Shown here: one piece after another, positions 18,431-27,922 of the stretch
How positions within the stretch are numbered: position 1 is the first letter of the stretch
How the letters are laid out: each line of letters starts with the position of its first letter
NCBI RefSeq assembly: GCF_004920405.1
Contig: NZ_RFLV01000002.1
Location: 310,001 to 374,000 of the forward strand
Reading direction: 5' to 3'
DNA length: 64,000 nucleotides
Origin: Pseudomonas leptonychotis
GTDB lineage: Bacteria > Pseudomonadota > Gammaproteobacteria > Pseudomonadales > Pseudomonadaceae
The notes under the pieces: model-generated
Databases searched by the model: none
What the model saw: only the letters and a program-made list of their open reading frames with translations
Told to the model about the DNA's origin: nothing
Translations under genes and position numbers: made by a program

Positions 18431-19984
18431 CTACTCCTTGCCAAGCCCATGCTGGCGCAGCTTATTGGCAATAGTGGTGTGCGACACGCCGAGGCGTTTG
18501 CCGAGCTGACGGCTGCTCGGGTGATCGTGGTAAAGACGTTCCAGCACCGCTTTCTCAAAGCGTCCGAGAATATCGTCCAACCCGCCCTCCACGGAAAACT
18601 CACCCAATGGCTGCGGTGCGCCGTAATCTGGCAAACGGATGTGCTCAGCCTTGACCACTCCGCCGTCGCACAGCGACACCGCCTGAAACAGCACGTTTTC
18701 CAGCTGACGCACATTACCCGGCCAGTGGTAGTGGCTGAGTTTATCCAGCACCTGCGGCGCTAACTTTGGCAACGGGCAGCCAATCTGCCGGCTGGCTTGG
18801 TCAAGGAAGTGCTCAACCAGCGGCGGCAAGCCATCCAGGCACTCACGTAGCGGCGGGATATGCAGGCTCAGCACGTTCAAGCGGTGATACAGGTCCTTAC
18901 GGAACTCACCTTTGGCGCACAGTTCGGACAGGTCAACCTGGGTCGCGCACATCACCCGCACATCCAGGTAAACCTCTTCATCACTGCCGACCCGGCGAAA
19001 GCAGCCGTCCTGTAAAAAGCGCAGCAATTTAGCCTGCAGGCGCGGGCTCATTTCACCCACACCGTCGAGAAATAATGTGCCTCCGGCGGTCAGCTCCAGC
19101 AGGCCGAGCTTGCCTTCCGGTCGCGCGCCCTCGAAGGCACCTGGGCCATAGCCGAACAGCTCGGTTTCGGCCATGGATTCCGGCAACCCCGCACAGTTCA
19201 GCGCCATAAAGGGCGACTGCCCACGCGGGCTGGCCAGGTGGCAAGCGCGTGCCAACAGTTCTTTGCCGGTGCCGGTTTCGCCTTCGATTAACAACGGTGC
19301 ATCCAGCGGTGCCATACGCCGCGCCTCACGCACCACAGCAGCCATGACCTTGGAACTCTGGAAGATGCTGTCGAAGCCGCGTAGCTCCTGCTTGCGCACG
19401 TTGTAGATGCGCTCACCGATGCGATCAGCGCGGTGCAAGGTCAATACCGCACCCGCCAGAGCATCGCTTTCATCGTGCTCGGTTTGCAGCGGCGCGATGT
19501 CAGCGAGAAATACATCGCCCTTCACTTTCACCCGCAGGCCATTAATCCGCGACTTGTTGGCGCGCACCAGCTCAGGCAGGTCGAAGTCCTCGGCATAACG
19601 CGACAGTGGGATGCCCGGCACCTCATCGACCCGCACACCTAACAATTGCGCCGCGCTGCGGTTGGCCGCGACGATCGAGCCGCCCATGTCGATTGACAGC
19701 ACCGGAAAATCCAGCGCCCCGAGCAAGGCATTGAGTTCCAGATGACGACGCTCACTGGGCATCAGACCAACGCGCTTGACCCCAAACACGCCGGGTATTG
19801 CTTCAAATTTTGGGCGTAGCGACTGGAACTGTAAGTTGATCAGATTGGGGCAGTGCAAATAGATGGCATTGCCCTGCTCACCACCGACTTCGCCACGGGC
19901 GACGTTGATGCCGTACTCGACCAGCAGGTTGAGGATGTCGCGCAGAATGCCAACCCGGTTCTGACAATGAACTTTGATACGCAT
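18431..19984 (-). CDS. phhR: Aromatic amino acid regulator PhhR (TyrR family)
   Basis: A 517-residue TyrR-type regulator. It has an ACT domain (1-75), a PAS domain (about 78-190), an AAA+ domain (about 205-430) with Walker A GETGTGKE (235-242) and Walker B GGTLFLDG, and a C-terminal Fis-type helix-turn-helix (470-517, ending GVSHTTIANKLRQHG). The sigma-54 contact loop GAFTGA reads GAFEGA (282-287), so it probably works with sigma-70 promoters, as TyrR does. I start at MRIKVHCQNRVGILRD, where the family begins; the longer frame upstream is non-coding. It is divergent from phhABC, with a PhhR-type box between. Effectors are phenylalanine and tyrosine. Confidence 0.95.
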   Translation of the reverse strand: MRIKVHCQNRVGILRDILNLLVEYGINVARGEVGGEQGNAIYLHCPNLINLQFQSLRPKFEAIPGVFGVKRVGLMPSERRHLELNALLGALDFPVLSIDMGGSIVAANRSAAQLLGVRVDEVPGIPLSRYAEDFDLPELVRANKSRINGLRVKVKGDVFLADIAPLQTEHDESDALAGAVLTLHRADRIGERIYNVRKQELRGFDSIFQSSKVMAAVVREARRMAPLDAPLLIEGETGTGKELLARACHLASPRGQSPFMALNCAGLPESMAETELFGYGPGAFEGARPEGKLGLLELTAGGTLFLDGVGEMSPRLQAKLLRFLQDGCFRRVGSDEEVYLDVRVMCATQVDLSELCAKGEFRKDLYHRLNVLSLHIPPLRECLDGLPPLVEHFLDQASRQIGCPLPKLAPQVLDKLSHYHWPGNVRQLENVLFQAVSLCDGGVVKAEHIRLPDYGAPQPLGEFSVEGGLDDILGRFEKAVLERLYHDHPSSRQLGKRLGVSHTTIANKLRQHGLGKE

Positions 19985-20112
19985 GGCAGAGCTCTGTTTA
20001 GGCTTATTACAGGCCGCACGCCGAAATTTCAGCGGTGGCGGCGGATTTGTCGTCAAGAATATGTGACAGATTAGCGCAGCCGCAAGACGATACTTCGCCA
20101 CACCGCCCAACA

Positions 20113-20130
20113 CGTAACTTAATCGTTACG
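20113..20130. promoter_or_regulatory. PhhR/TyrR-type box between phhR and phhA
   Basis: CGTAAC-TTAATC-GTTACG is a perfect inverted repeat with the 6-6-6 layout of TyrR/PhhR boxes (consensus TGTAAA-N6-TTTACA). It lies 110 bases before the phhA start and 129 before phhR, so it suits control of both. Confidence 0.7.
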
Positions 20131-20239
20131 AATAATCGTGCTCTTTGCTGCCACAACGCGTTATCGAGGGCTGCATAAACGCAACCACTGGCGTATTCCT
20201 AGCTCAAACACAACAACAAAGCCCCAGCAGGAGGCAGTG

Positions 20240-21025
20240 ATGAAGAGCACGCAATACCTGGCGCGCGAACCGGACAGCAACGGCTTTATCGATTACCCAG
20301 AGGCTGAGCATCAGATCTGGAATACCCTGATCACCCGCCAGCTCAAGGTGATAGAAGGCCGCGCTTGCCAGGAATACCTGGACGGTATCGAACAGCTCTC
20401 CCTGCCCCATGAGCGCATTCCGCAGCTGGGTGAGATCAGTCAGGTACTGCAAACCACTACCGGCTGGCGCGTGGCGAGGGTGCCGGCGCTGATTCCGTTT
20501 CAGACCTTCTTCGAGCTGCTGGCCAGTAAGCAGTTTCCCGTGGCCACTTTTATCCGCACGGCTGAGGAGCTGGATTACCTCAAGGAGCCGGATATTTTCC
20601 ACGAAGTGTTCGGTCACTGCCCGCTACTGACCAACCCCTGGTTTGCCGAATTTACCCACACCTATGGCAAGCTCGGCTTAGCTGCCAGCAAAGAAGAACG
20701 CGTGTACCTGGCGCGCCTGTATTGGCTGACTATCGAGTTCGGCCTGGTCGACACCCCGCAGGGCCAGCGCATCTACGGCGGCGGTATTCTTTCCTCCCCT
20801 AAAGAAACCCTCTACAGCCTCTCCACCACCCCCGAACACCAAACATTCGATCCTGTGGAAGCGATGCGCACCCCCTATCGCATCGACATCCTGCAGCCGC
20901 TGTACTTCGCCCTGCCGGAACTTAAACGCCTGTTCGAGCTGGCCCATGAAGACATCATGGGCATGGTCCAGCAAGCCATGAAACTAGGCCTGCACGCGCC
21001 GAAATTTGCGCCAAAAGCCGCTTAG
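20240..21025 (+). CDS. phhA: Phenylalanine 4-monooxygenase
   Basis: Pterin- and iron-dependent hydroxylase that turns phenylalanine into tyrosine, 261 residues. The iron ligands are visible as H121 and H126 (FHEVFGHCP) and E166 (WLTIEFG). The ATG at 20240 follows AGGAGG at 20228-20233 and gives the family start MKSTQYLARE; earlier in-frame starts are unsupported. First gene of phhABC. PhhB, two genes' worth of space on, recycles its cofactor. Confidence 0.97.
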   Translation: MKSTQYLAREPDSNGFIDYPEAEHQIWNTLITRQLKVIEGRACQEYLDGIEQLSLPHERIPQLGEISQVLQTTTGWRVARVPALIPFQTFFELLASKQFPVATFIRTAEELDYLKEPDIFHEVFGHCPLLTNPWFAEFTHTYGKLGLAASKEERVYLARLYWLTIEFGLVDTPQGQRIYGGGILSSPKETLYSLSTTPEHQTFDPVEAMRTPYRIDILQPLYFALPELKRLFELAHEDIMGMVQQAMKLGLHAPKFAPKAA

Positions 21026-21032
21026 CTACCTT

Positions 21033-21066
21033 GTAGGATGGGTATCGCTGCGTTCAACCCATCCTG
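21033..21066. repeat. GTAGGATGGGT-type interspersed repeat, copy 1
   Basis: In the phhA-phhB gap. Arms AGGATGGGT (21035-21043) and ACCCATCCT (21057-21065) are inverted. Read on the minus strand it matches a second copy at 29781 (GATGGGTTGA-..-CGATACCCATC). It looks like a small interspersed repeat; the hairpin may also shape phhA mRNA ends. Confidence 0.6.
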
Positions 21067-21096
21067 CGGTTCACCTTTGACTCTTGGAGAAACCTA

Positions 21097-21450
21097 ATGT
21101 CCCTTGCCCAAGCCCAATGCGAAGCCTGCCGCGCCGATGCCCCCAAAGTATCGGATGAGGAACTGGCCGAACTGATTCGCGAGATCCCGGACTGGAACAT
21201 CGAAGTACGTGATGACCACATGGAGCTGGAACGGGTTTACACGTTCAAGAACTTCCGGCATGCCCTGGCCTTTACCAACGCAGTCGGCGCCATCGCCGAA
21301 GAAGTGGGCCACCACCCGGCGCTGCTCACCGAATGGGGCAAAGTCACCGTGACCTGGTGGAGCCATGAAATGCGTGGCCTGCACCGCAATGACTTCATCA
21401 TGGCCGCGCGTACCGATGTGCTGGCGGCTGGCGCCGAGGGCCGTAAGTGA
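21097..21450 (+). CDS. phhB: Pterin-4a-carbinolamine dehydratase
   Basis: A 117-residue DCoH/PCD protein. Characteristic stretches are [25 protein letters not shown] (histidines of the active site in GHHP) and [21 protein letters not shown]. It regenerates the tetrahydropterin cofactor used by PhhA. SD TTGGAGAA precedes the ATG. Its stop codon overlaps the GTG start of phhC. The length is normal for the family. Confidence 0.96.
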   Translation: MSLAQAQCEACRADAPKVSDEELAELIREIPDWNIEVRDDHMELERVYTFKNFRHALAFTNAVGAIAEEVGHHPALLTEWGKVTVTWWSHEMRGLHRNDFIMAARTDVLAAGAEGRK

Positions 21451-22643
21451 GCCATTTCGCCAATGTCGCTCGCGTTCCGGGCGACCCGATTCTCGGGTTG
21501 ATGGACGCTTACCGCGCTGACCTACACCCGGCCAAGCTCGACCTCGGCGTTGGCGTGTACAAAGACGCCCAAGGCCTGACATCGATTCCGCACGCGGTAA
21601 AACTGGCCGAGCAGCGTCTGCTCGACAGTGAAACAACCAAAACCTATGTTGGCGGCCATGGTGATGCGTTGTTCGGCAGCCTGCTTAGCCAGCTGGTGTT
21701 GGGCGCGGACAATCCACTGCTGGTCGAGCGCGCCGCGGCTACGCAAACGCCTGGGGGCACCGGCGCACTGCGTTTAAGTGCCGACTTCATCGCGCAGTGC
21801 CTGCCCGGCAAAGGTATCTGGCTAAGCGATCCAACTTGGCCAATCCACGAAAGCATTTTTGCCGCTGCCGGCTTGCGCGTGGGCCACTATCCCTATGTCG
21901 GTGCAGATAATCAGCTGAATGTCGAAGCCATGCTCGCCGCGCTCAGTCATGTGCCCAAAGGCGATGTGGTGCTGCTGCATGCTTGCTGTCACAACCCTAC
22001 GGGCTTCGATCTGACGCCTAGGGACTGGAAGCGCGTACTGGAAATCGTTAAGGCCCGCGACCTGTTGCCGTTGATCGACTTCGCTTACCAAGGCTTCGGC
22101 GATGGCCTGGAACAAGACGCCTGGGCCGTTCGCCTGTTTGCCAGTGAATGTACGGAACTGCTGATTACCAGCTCGTGCTCAAAGAACTTCGGGCTATACC
22201 GCGAGCGTACCGGAGCGTTGATCGTTTGCGCCCACACTGCACAGAAACTGCAGGATGTGCGCAGCCAATTGGCCTTTATCACCCGCAACCTGTGGTCTAC
22301 GCCCCCCGCTCATGGCGCTGCTGTGGTGGCGACCATTCTTGCCGACAATGAACTAAAAGCACTGTGGGCAAGCGAACTGGAAGGCATGCGCAAACGTGTT
22401 GCCAGCCTGCGCTTTGGGCTGGTCGATGCCTTGCGCCCTCATGGGCTGGCCGATCGTTTCGCGCATATCGCCGAGCAGCGCGGCATGTTCTCCTACACCG
22501 GCCTAACCCCACAGCAGGTGCAACGCCTGCGCGATGAGTTCAGCGTGTATATGGTCGGTAGCGGTCGGGCCAATATGGCTGGGTTGGATGCCAATCGTCT
22601 GGATCAGCTGGCCAAAGCGATCGCCACGGTGTGCACGCCCTGA
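21447..22643 (+). CDS. phhC: Aromatic amino acid aminotransferase
   Basis: PLP enzyme of the aspartate/tyrosine aminotransferase type (class I-alpha), 398 residues. Visible are N183 and P184 in CHNPTG, D211 in DFAYQG, the PLP-binding K246 in [15 protein letters not shown] and the phosphate-binding R254. It converts tyrosine to 4-hydroxyphenylpyruvate, the substrate of Hpd encoded near 44 kb. The GTG start overlaps the phhB stop (GTGA), indicating coupling. An ATG-less start is unusual but the reading frame and overlap support it. Confidence 0.95.
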   Translation: MSHFANVARVPGDPILGLMDAYRADLHPAKLDLGVGVYKDAQGLTSIPHAVKLAEQRLLDSETTKTYVGGHGDALFGSLLSQLVLGADNPLLVERAAATQTPGGTGALRLSADFIAQCLPGKGIWLSDPTWPIHESIFAAAGLRVGHYPYVGADNQLNVEAMLAALSHVPKGDVVLLHACCHNPTGFDLTPRDWKRVLEIVKARDLLPLIDFAYQGFGDGLEQDAWAVRLFASECTELLITSSCSKNFGLYRERTGALIVCAHTAQKLQDVRSQLAFITRNLWSTPPAHGAAVVATILADNELKALWASELEGMRKRVASLRFGLVDALRPHGLADRFAHIAEQRGMFSYTGLTPQQVQRLRDEFSVYMVGSGRANMAGLDANRLDQLAKAIATVCTP

Positions 22644-22652
22644 GGCATAACC

Positions 22653-22680
22653 CACCGCCTCGGCCCATCACGAGGCGGTG
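22653..22680 (+). terminator. Hairpin after phhC
   Basis: A 10-bp perfect GC-rich stem (22653-22662 with 22671-22680) and an 8-base loop, 10 bases after the phhC stop. No T-run, but well placed to end the phhABC message. Confidence 0.6.
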
Positions 22681-22735
22681 CTAGCACTATCGACCTGCAG
22701 GCTTGCTATAGTCGCAGCACGCCCATAGTGCCGAG

Positions 22736-24082
22736 ATGCCCGTGTCCCGTTTCTCCAATATTGCCTTTCGTCTCTACCAGCGCATTGTTCATAGCCTTGC
22801 CTTTTACCCCACGCTAATTGCCGTGGGTTTTCTGTGCTTGTGCCTACTGAGCATGCGTATCGAATACCAACCCTGGATGATGACACTCAAGGACACCGTG
22901 GATGTCGGCATGGTGCGCAATGCCGATAACGCTCGCTTGATTCTCGGCACATTGGTGGGCGGCATTCTTTCGCTGATGGTGTTTAGCTTCTCCATGGTCA
23001 TGGTGGTGCTCAACAACGCCAGTGCGAGCCTCTCGCCTCGGGTGATCCCTGGGTTGATCAGCGACAAAGGCCACCAGAAAACCCTAGGGTTCTATCTGGG
23101 CACCATTCTGTATGCATTACTGCTGATCACCAGTATCGAACAGAACAGCACCACTGATGTACCCAGCCTTGGCGTACTTATTTCACTGTGCTTAGGCATC
23201 GCCTGCCTGGGCCTGTTTGTGCACTTTATTCACTCGATTACCCGCTCAATACAAGTCGAGTACATCCTCAATAACCTCTATTGCACCACCTTGCACAAAC
23301 TCGCTGCACGTGAGGCCAAAATGGCGTGCGTCGAAACGCTGCCCAGCTGGCCCGACGACAGCAATTGGCGAGAGGTGCGCTCCGAGCGCAGCGGGTACTT
23401 TAAAGAGCTGAACATCAGCGCGATCAACGCCATGCTCTGCGAGCACGACTTGCGCATGACGGTGATGATCCACCGGGGGTTCTTTGTGATGAGCGGTCGC
23501 CCGCTGTTCAAGCTCGATCGTGAAGTGGATGAGGACATTGCCAGCCAGTTGCTCGACTGTTTTGATTTTTTTATCGAAGAATATGCCCACACGCACTACC
23601 TGTTTGGCTGCACGCAAATCTCGGAAATTGCAGTCAAGGCCCTGAGCCCTGGAATTAATGACCCTGGTACAGCCATTACTGCGATTGACATGCTCAGCGT
23701 GCTGCTCAGCAAACGCCTGCCCTTGCCAGACCTGGATATAGCGCCACTGCCCGATCAACCACCGCGCCTATTTCATTACGAAATGAACCTCGACGAGTTA
23801 CTGCTGTTGGTATTGGGGCCCATCCGCAATTACGGCTGTGCGGATGTCGGCGTATTGGTTTGCCTACTGCAAGCGTTTAAAAACTTGTTCTATCACCCAC
23901 TGCGCGCGCAGCAGAAAAGCGACCTGCTTAAGCACGTCGCCAGTGTGCTGGAAACGGCAGATCAACACTTAAGCAATAGCCGCGACCGCGAAGCAATCAA
24001 CCAACTGATTGAACGAATCAATCAAGTAGGCGAGCCGCCACAACGGATTGAACCCTTGGCCGTGCCGGCCAATAAGGTTTGA
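22736..24082 (+). CDS. DUF2254 membrane protein
   Basis: A 448-residue protein with four hydrophobic segments in the N-terminal half (about 20-40, 75-95, 120-140 and 150-175) and a soluble C-terminal half. MVFSFSMVMVVLNNASASLSPRVIPG is the typical DUF2254 stretch, and SPGINDPGTAITAID is the conserved region of the second half. Function unknown; some relatives are suggested to be membrane stress proteins. It stands alone between phhABC and the osmolyte genes. The start has no strong SD, so it could begin a few codons away. Confidence 0.83.
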   Translation: MPVSRFSNIAFRLYQRIVHSLAFYPTLIAVGFLCLCLLSMRIEYQPWMMTLKDTVDVGMVRNADNARLILGTLVGGILSLMVFSFSMVMVVLNNASASLSPRVIPGLISDKGHQKTLGFYLGTILYALLLITSIEQNSTTDVPSLGVLISLCLGIACLGLFVHFIHSITRSIQVEYILNNLYCTTLHKLAAREAKMACVETLPSWPDDSNWREVRSERSGYFKELNISAINAMLCEHDLRMTVMIHRGFFVMSGRPLFKLDREVDEDIASQLLDCFDFFIEEYAHTHYLFGCTQISEIAVKALSPGINDPGTAITAIDMLSVLLSKRLPLPDLDIAPLPDQPPRLFHYEMNLDELLLLVLGPIRNYGCADVGVLVCLLQAFKNLFYHPLRAQQKSDLLKHVASVLETADQHLSNSRDREAINQLIERINQVGEPPQRIEPLAVPANKV

Positions 24083-24223
24083 ACTCTAAGCATTAAAAAA
24101 TACTTAGCACCCTTATAAGTCGTAAAATATCTATACAAATCAATAACTTTTGAAGATATAGAGTACTGTCGTCACATTAAATACATTTGCAAATGATGGC
24201 TTTTATGCTTAGGGTAGGCCTCT

Positions 24224-25501
24224 ATGTGGTCCTTAATTACCCCCATCAGCTCGTTGCTGGGAGGCGTTGCGTTACTCCTCCTTGGCAATGGACTGCTCAA
24301 TACCTTACTGACCCTGCGTGGTGTCGCCGAAGGCTACTCCACCTCAATGCTCGGCTTGATTATGTCCGGGTATTTCGTCGGTTTTCTCCTTGGCACCTGG
24401 CTAGCGATTCCGCTGGTCCGCCGCGTTGGGCATATCCGTGCGTTTGCTTTTTGCGCCGCACTGGCCGCGATCACTGCCCTGCTGCATGTGTTGATCGTCG
24501 ATCCGTGGGTCTGGTTAGGTTTGCGCGTTCTTTATGGTTTAGCGTTGGTCAGCCTTTATATGGTGATCGAGAGCTGGCTTAACGCGCAGGTACCGAACGA
24601 CAAGCGCGGCCAAGTATTTGCCGTGTACATGGCGGTCAACCTCGGCGCACTGGCGGCCGCGCAGCAGTTGCTTAACCTGGCCAGCCCCAGCGACTTCGTG
24701 TTGTTCGTACTGGCGGCTATGCTGATTAGCGCGGCCTTGATGCCTATCACCTTGACGCGACAGGTGCAGCCCAGCGTACCGGACACGATGCACACCAACC
24801 TGCGCCAGATCGCCGGCATCGCCCCGCTGGCAATTGCCGCCGCCGGGTTATCAGGCCTGGCCTTGGGGGCGTTTTGGGGCATGGCACCGGTATATGCGGC
24901 GTTGAGCGGTTTCGACGCCACCGATGTCGGCTTGCTGATGAGCAGCGCGATTCTCGGCGGCGCTCTGCTGCAATGGCCGATTGGTATTTACTCGGACAAA
25001 CACGACCGTCGCCTGGTGCTGTTCTGGGTAGTAGCCCTGGCAGTGGTAGTCGCGCTATTAATGAGCGTACTGCCGGCTGGCCGTCTGCTATTGGGGCTGA
25101 TATTTCTCTGGGGCGGTCTGGCTTTCGCCATCTACCCCATCGCCGTGGCGCAGTTGATTGACCAATTGCACAGCGACGAAATTCTTTCAGGCTCCAGCAG
25201 CCTATTAATGGTCAACGGCATTGGCTCAGTGTGTGGCCCGCTACTGGCCGGTGTGCTGATGGAGCATATTGGGCCCCAGGCGCTGCCTCTGTATTTCGCC
25301 GTAACCCTTGGCTTGCTCGCTGCCTATACGCTGTATCGCTTACGCCATGTCAGTGATTTGGTCAGCGCACCCGCCGGGCACTTTATGCCAATGCTACGCA
25401 CCAGCCATACGGTGCTAGAACTGATGCCAGACGCGCCACCCACAGATTCAACAGCAACACCCGAAGAACAGCATGATCCGGCGCAGCAGACGTCCGGATA
25501 A
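24224..25501 (+). CDS. MFS transporter, YcaD-like, next to ggpPS
   Basis: A 425-residue major-facilitator protein with about twelve membrane segments and a charged loop after the sixth. It has the family motif YSDKHDRRLVLF between helices. It resembles YcaD-type carriers. It lies 100 bases before the ggpPS-like gene; in Stenotrophomonas rhizophila a ycaD gene is likewise linked to ggpPS and thought to move glucosylglycerol. A role in export or retention of that osmolyte is therefore plausible. The C-terminal tail (from about residue 385) is hydrophilic and rich in T, P and Q. The 140 bases upstream are AT-rich, fitting a regulated promoter. Confidence 0.82.
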   Translation: MWSLITPISSLLGGVALLLLGNGLLNTLLTLRGVAEGYSTSMLGLIMSGYFVGFLLGTWLAIPLVRRVGHIRAFAFCAALAAITALLHVLIVDPWVWLGLRVLYGLALVSLYMVIESWLNAQVPNDKRGQVFAVYMAVNLGALAAAQQLLNLASPSDFVLFVLAAMLISAALMPITLTRQVQPSVPDTMHTNLRQIAGIAPLAIAAAGLSGLALGAFWGMAPVYAALSGFDATDVGLLMSSAILGGALLQWPIGIYSDKHDRRLVLFWVVALAVVVALLMSVLPAGRLLLGLIFLWGGLAFAIYPIAVAQLIDQLHSDEILSGSSSLLMVNGIGSVCGPLLAGVLMEHIGPQALPLYFAVTLGLLAAYTLYRLRHVSDLVSAPAGHFMPMLRTSHTVLELMPDAPPTDSTATPEEQHDPAQQTSG

Positions 25502-25601
25502 AAATGAAGAGGCGAACGTCGCATTGCGCAATCGCCCCAATAGCTCGTCGGCTTATGTCGGCGCGTCACTGCACCCATTTAACTGGACAGGAAGACAGCG
25601 C

Positions 25602-27869
25602 ATGTTACTTGCCACCGATCTCGATGGAACCTTTCTCGGCGGCGATCCCAAGGATCGTTTAAATCTTTACCAAACCATCGCCGCGCACCCGGAAATTCGC
25701 CTGGCCTATGTCACCGGGCGCAGCCTGGAATCTGTATTACCGTTGCTGGCCGACCCTACGTTGCCGCAGCCAGATTTCATCATCTCTGATGTCGGCGCCA
25801 GCCTGGTGCATGGCGATACCCTGCAGCCGATCCAGCCGCTGCAAAGCGCAGTCGATGCCCTATGGCCCGGCGACAGCCAGGTTGCCAGCGCCATCGAGCG
25901 TTTTGCCCTGGAACGTCAGGACGTACCACAGGTACGTCGCTGCTCCTACTTCTGCAGCCCTGAAGAAGCAGCCAACCCAGAACTGCTGACCATCGCCGAG
26001 AGCCTAGGCTGTGACCTGCTCTACTCGGCCGAACGCTACCTGGACTTTTTGCCCAAAGGCGTCAACAAAGGCAGCAGCCTGCAAGCGTTGATCGACTGGC
26101 TGGAACTGGACCATGACCAGGTACTGACTGCCGGCGACACCTTGAATGACCTGAGCATGCTGAGCGGCCAGTTCAAGGGCGTGTGCGTGGGCGCATCCGA
26201 AGAAGGTTTGCTGCAAGCCACTCGCCAGTACTCACGGATTTTCCATGCCGAGCGCGCTGGTTGTGGCGGCATTCTTGAAGCCTTTGTGCATTTTGGTTTT
26301 CTCGGCAAACAGGGTATCGCCGCTGAAGGCAAGCAAATCGCCGAACCCGGCAAAGCCGATTTGGTGATGGTTTATCACCGCCTGCCCTATGAAGAATTTC
26401 GCGGCGCCGATGGCAAGCTGCAACGCCGCCGGCCGACGTCACCCAACGGTATCATTCCCACCCTGCTGAGCTTTTTCGGTGAGAACCGTGCCGGTTCTTG
26501 GGTGGCATGGGCCGAACATGATGAAGCCTGCGGCGAAGCGTTTGAGAGCCACACCACAGTGGACGCCGAGCGTTACCCTAAATTAACCGCTGCTCGCGTC
26601 GCGCTGACCAAAGAAGAAGTCGACATCTTCTACAAGCGTTTTTCCAAAGAGGCCTTCTGGCCGACCCTGCACACCTTCTGGGAACGTGCACAGTTCCGCG
26701 AAGATGACTGGCAGGTGTTCCTCAAGGTCAACCGCGCCTTTGCCGAACGCACGGCGCTGGAAGCCGCCGAAGGTGCCACGGTGTGGCTGCATGACTACAA
26801 CCTGTGGATGGTCCCCGGTTACCTGCGTGAATTGCGTCCGGACCTGCGGATCGCCTTCTTCCACCACACCTACTTCCCGTCGGCAGATGTGTTCAACGTG
26901 CTGCCATGGCGCAAACAAATCATCGGCAGCCTTTTGCAGTGTGACTACATCGGCTTCCACATCCCCCGTCAGGTGGAAAATTTTGTCGATGCCGCACGCG
27001 GCGTGATGCCGCTGCAAACCGTTAGCCGGCAGAACTGTGCACCGCGCTTCATCACCTACGGTTGCGCCGTAGGCCTGGAGCGTATGACCACAGCTGTAGA
27101 CACCGGCAGTCGGGTGGTCAAACTCGGCGCGCATCCGGTAGGCCTGGACATTAATCGCGTCAGCAGCGCCCTCGAATCACCGAAAATCAAAGAGATGATG
27201 GAGCGCCTGCGCACCGAGCTTAGCGGGGTCAAACTGATCCTCTCGGTGGAGCGCTTGGATTACACCAAAGGCATTCTGGAAAAGCTCAACGCTTACGAGC
27301 GTTTGCTGGAAGAAAATCCGGAGCTGCTCGGTAAAGTTACCTTGGTCACGGTCTGCGTACCGGCTGCCAAGGAGATGACTATCTATGACGAGTTGCAAGG
27401 GCAGATCGAACAGGCTGTAGGCCGCATCAACGGCCGTTTCGCCCGCATTGGCTGGACGCCACTGCAATTCTTCTTCCGCAGCTTGCCATTCGAAGAAGTC
27501 AGCGCCTGGTACGCCATGGCTGACGTGATGTGGATTACTCCACTGCGCGATGGCCTCAACCTGGTGGCCAAAGAGTTTGTCGCCGCGCAAGGCTTGCTTG
27601 GCGGGCGCGGCGTGCTGGTGCTATCTGAATTTGCCGGCGCAGCAGCAGAGCTTAAAGGCGCCCTGCTGACCAATCCACACGACCCGGTGGACATGGTGCA
27701 AACCTGTTATGTCGCGCTGAACATGCCCAAGGTTGAAGCGCAGGATCGCTTGCGTGAACTGTTCGATATCGTCAGCTACAACGACATTCGCCGTTGGGGG
27801 GATGAATTCCTCAGCGCGGTTGCAGACCCCGAAGCGCAGCTGGATCGAGCGCTGGGCTTGGTCGTTTGA
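25602..27869 (+). CDS. ggpPS: Glucosylglycerol-phosphate phosphatase/synthase fusion (GgpPS-like)
   Basis: A 755-residue two-domain protein. Residues 1-235 are a HAD phosphatase: D6 and D8 in TDLDGTFLGGD, K156 region GVNKGSSL, and D179/D183 in AGDTLNDLSM. Residues 252-755 are a GT20 glycosyltransferase: HDYNLWMVPGYLRE, FFHHTYFPSADVFNVLPW, SVERLDYTKGI, TPLRDGLNLVAKEF and SEFAGAAAEL. This order (phosphatase first) is that of GgpPS, which makes the compatible solute glucosylglycerol from ADP-glucose and glycerol-3-phosphate. OtsA and OtsB of trehalose synthesis are normally separate proteins. I start at MLLATDLDG (25602), with AGGAAG upstream; a longer frame back to 25473 would overlap the carrier gene. 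Trehalose-6-phosphate synthesis remains an alternative. Confidence 0.85.
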   Translation: MLLATDLDGTFLGGDPKDRLNLYQTIAAHPEIRLAYVTGRSLESVLPLLADPTLPQPDFIISDVGASLVHGDTLQPIQPLQSAVDALWPGDSQVASAIERFALERQDVPQVRRCSYFCSPEEAANPELLTIAESLGCDLLYSAERYLDFLPKGVNKGSSLQALIDWLELDHDQVLTAGDTLNDLSMLSGQFKGVCVGASEEGLLQATRQYSRIFHAERAGCGGILEAFVHFGFLGKQGIAAEGKQIAEPGKADLVMVYHRLPYEEFRGADGKLQRRRPTSPNGIIPTLLSFFGENRAGSWVAWAEHDEACGEAFESHTTVDAERYPKLTAARVALTKEEVDIFYKRFSKEAFWPTLHTFWERAQFREDDWQVFLKVNRAFAERTALEAAEGATVWLHDYNLWMVPGYLRELRPDLRIAFFHHTYFPSADVFNVLPWRKQIIGSLLQCDYIGFHIPRQVENFVDAARGVMPLQTVSRQNCAPRFITYGCAVGLERMTTAVDTGSRVVKLGAHPVGLDINRVSSALESPKIKEMMERLRTELSGVKLILSVERLDYTKGILEKLNAYERLLEENPELLGKVTLVTVCVPAAKEMTIYDELQGQIEQAVGRINGRFARIGWTPLQFFFRSLPFEEVSAWYAMADVMWITPLRDGLNLVAKEFVAAQGLLGGRGVLVLSEFAGAAAELKGALLTNPHDPVDMVQTCYVALNMPKVEAQDRLRELFDIVSYNDIRRWGDEFLSAVADPEAQLDRALGLVV

Positions 27870-27882
27870 GCTAAGCCTGCAT

Positions 27883-27915
27883 CGCAACAGCCCGGCCCAT
27901 GGCCGGGCTGTTGCG
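27883..27915. terminator. Long hairpin between convergent ggpPS and VOC genes
   Basis: A perfect 15-bp stem (27883-27897 with 27901-27915) around a 3-base loop, lying 13 bases after the ggpPS stop and 7 before the VOC stop. A shared bidirectional terminator is likely, though there is no clear T-run. Confidence 0.7.
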
Positions 27916-27922
27916 TTAAGCG

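Noticed and set aside
25602..27869. Trehalose-6-phosphate synthase/phosphatase as the main call
   Set aside because: The GT20 and HAD domains also fit trehalose synthesis, but the phosphatase-first fusion and linked YcaD-like carrier match the glucosylglycerol system better. Kept as an alternative only.
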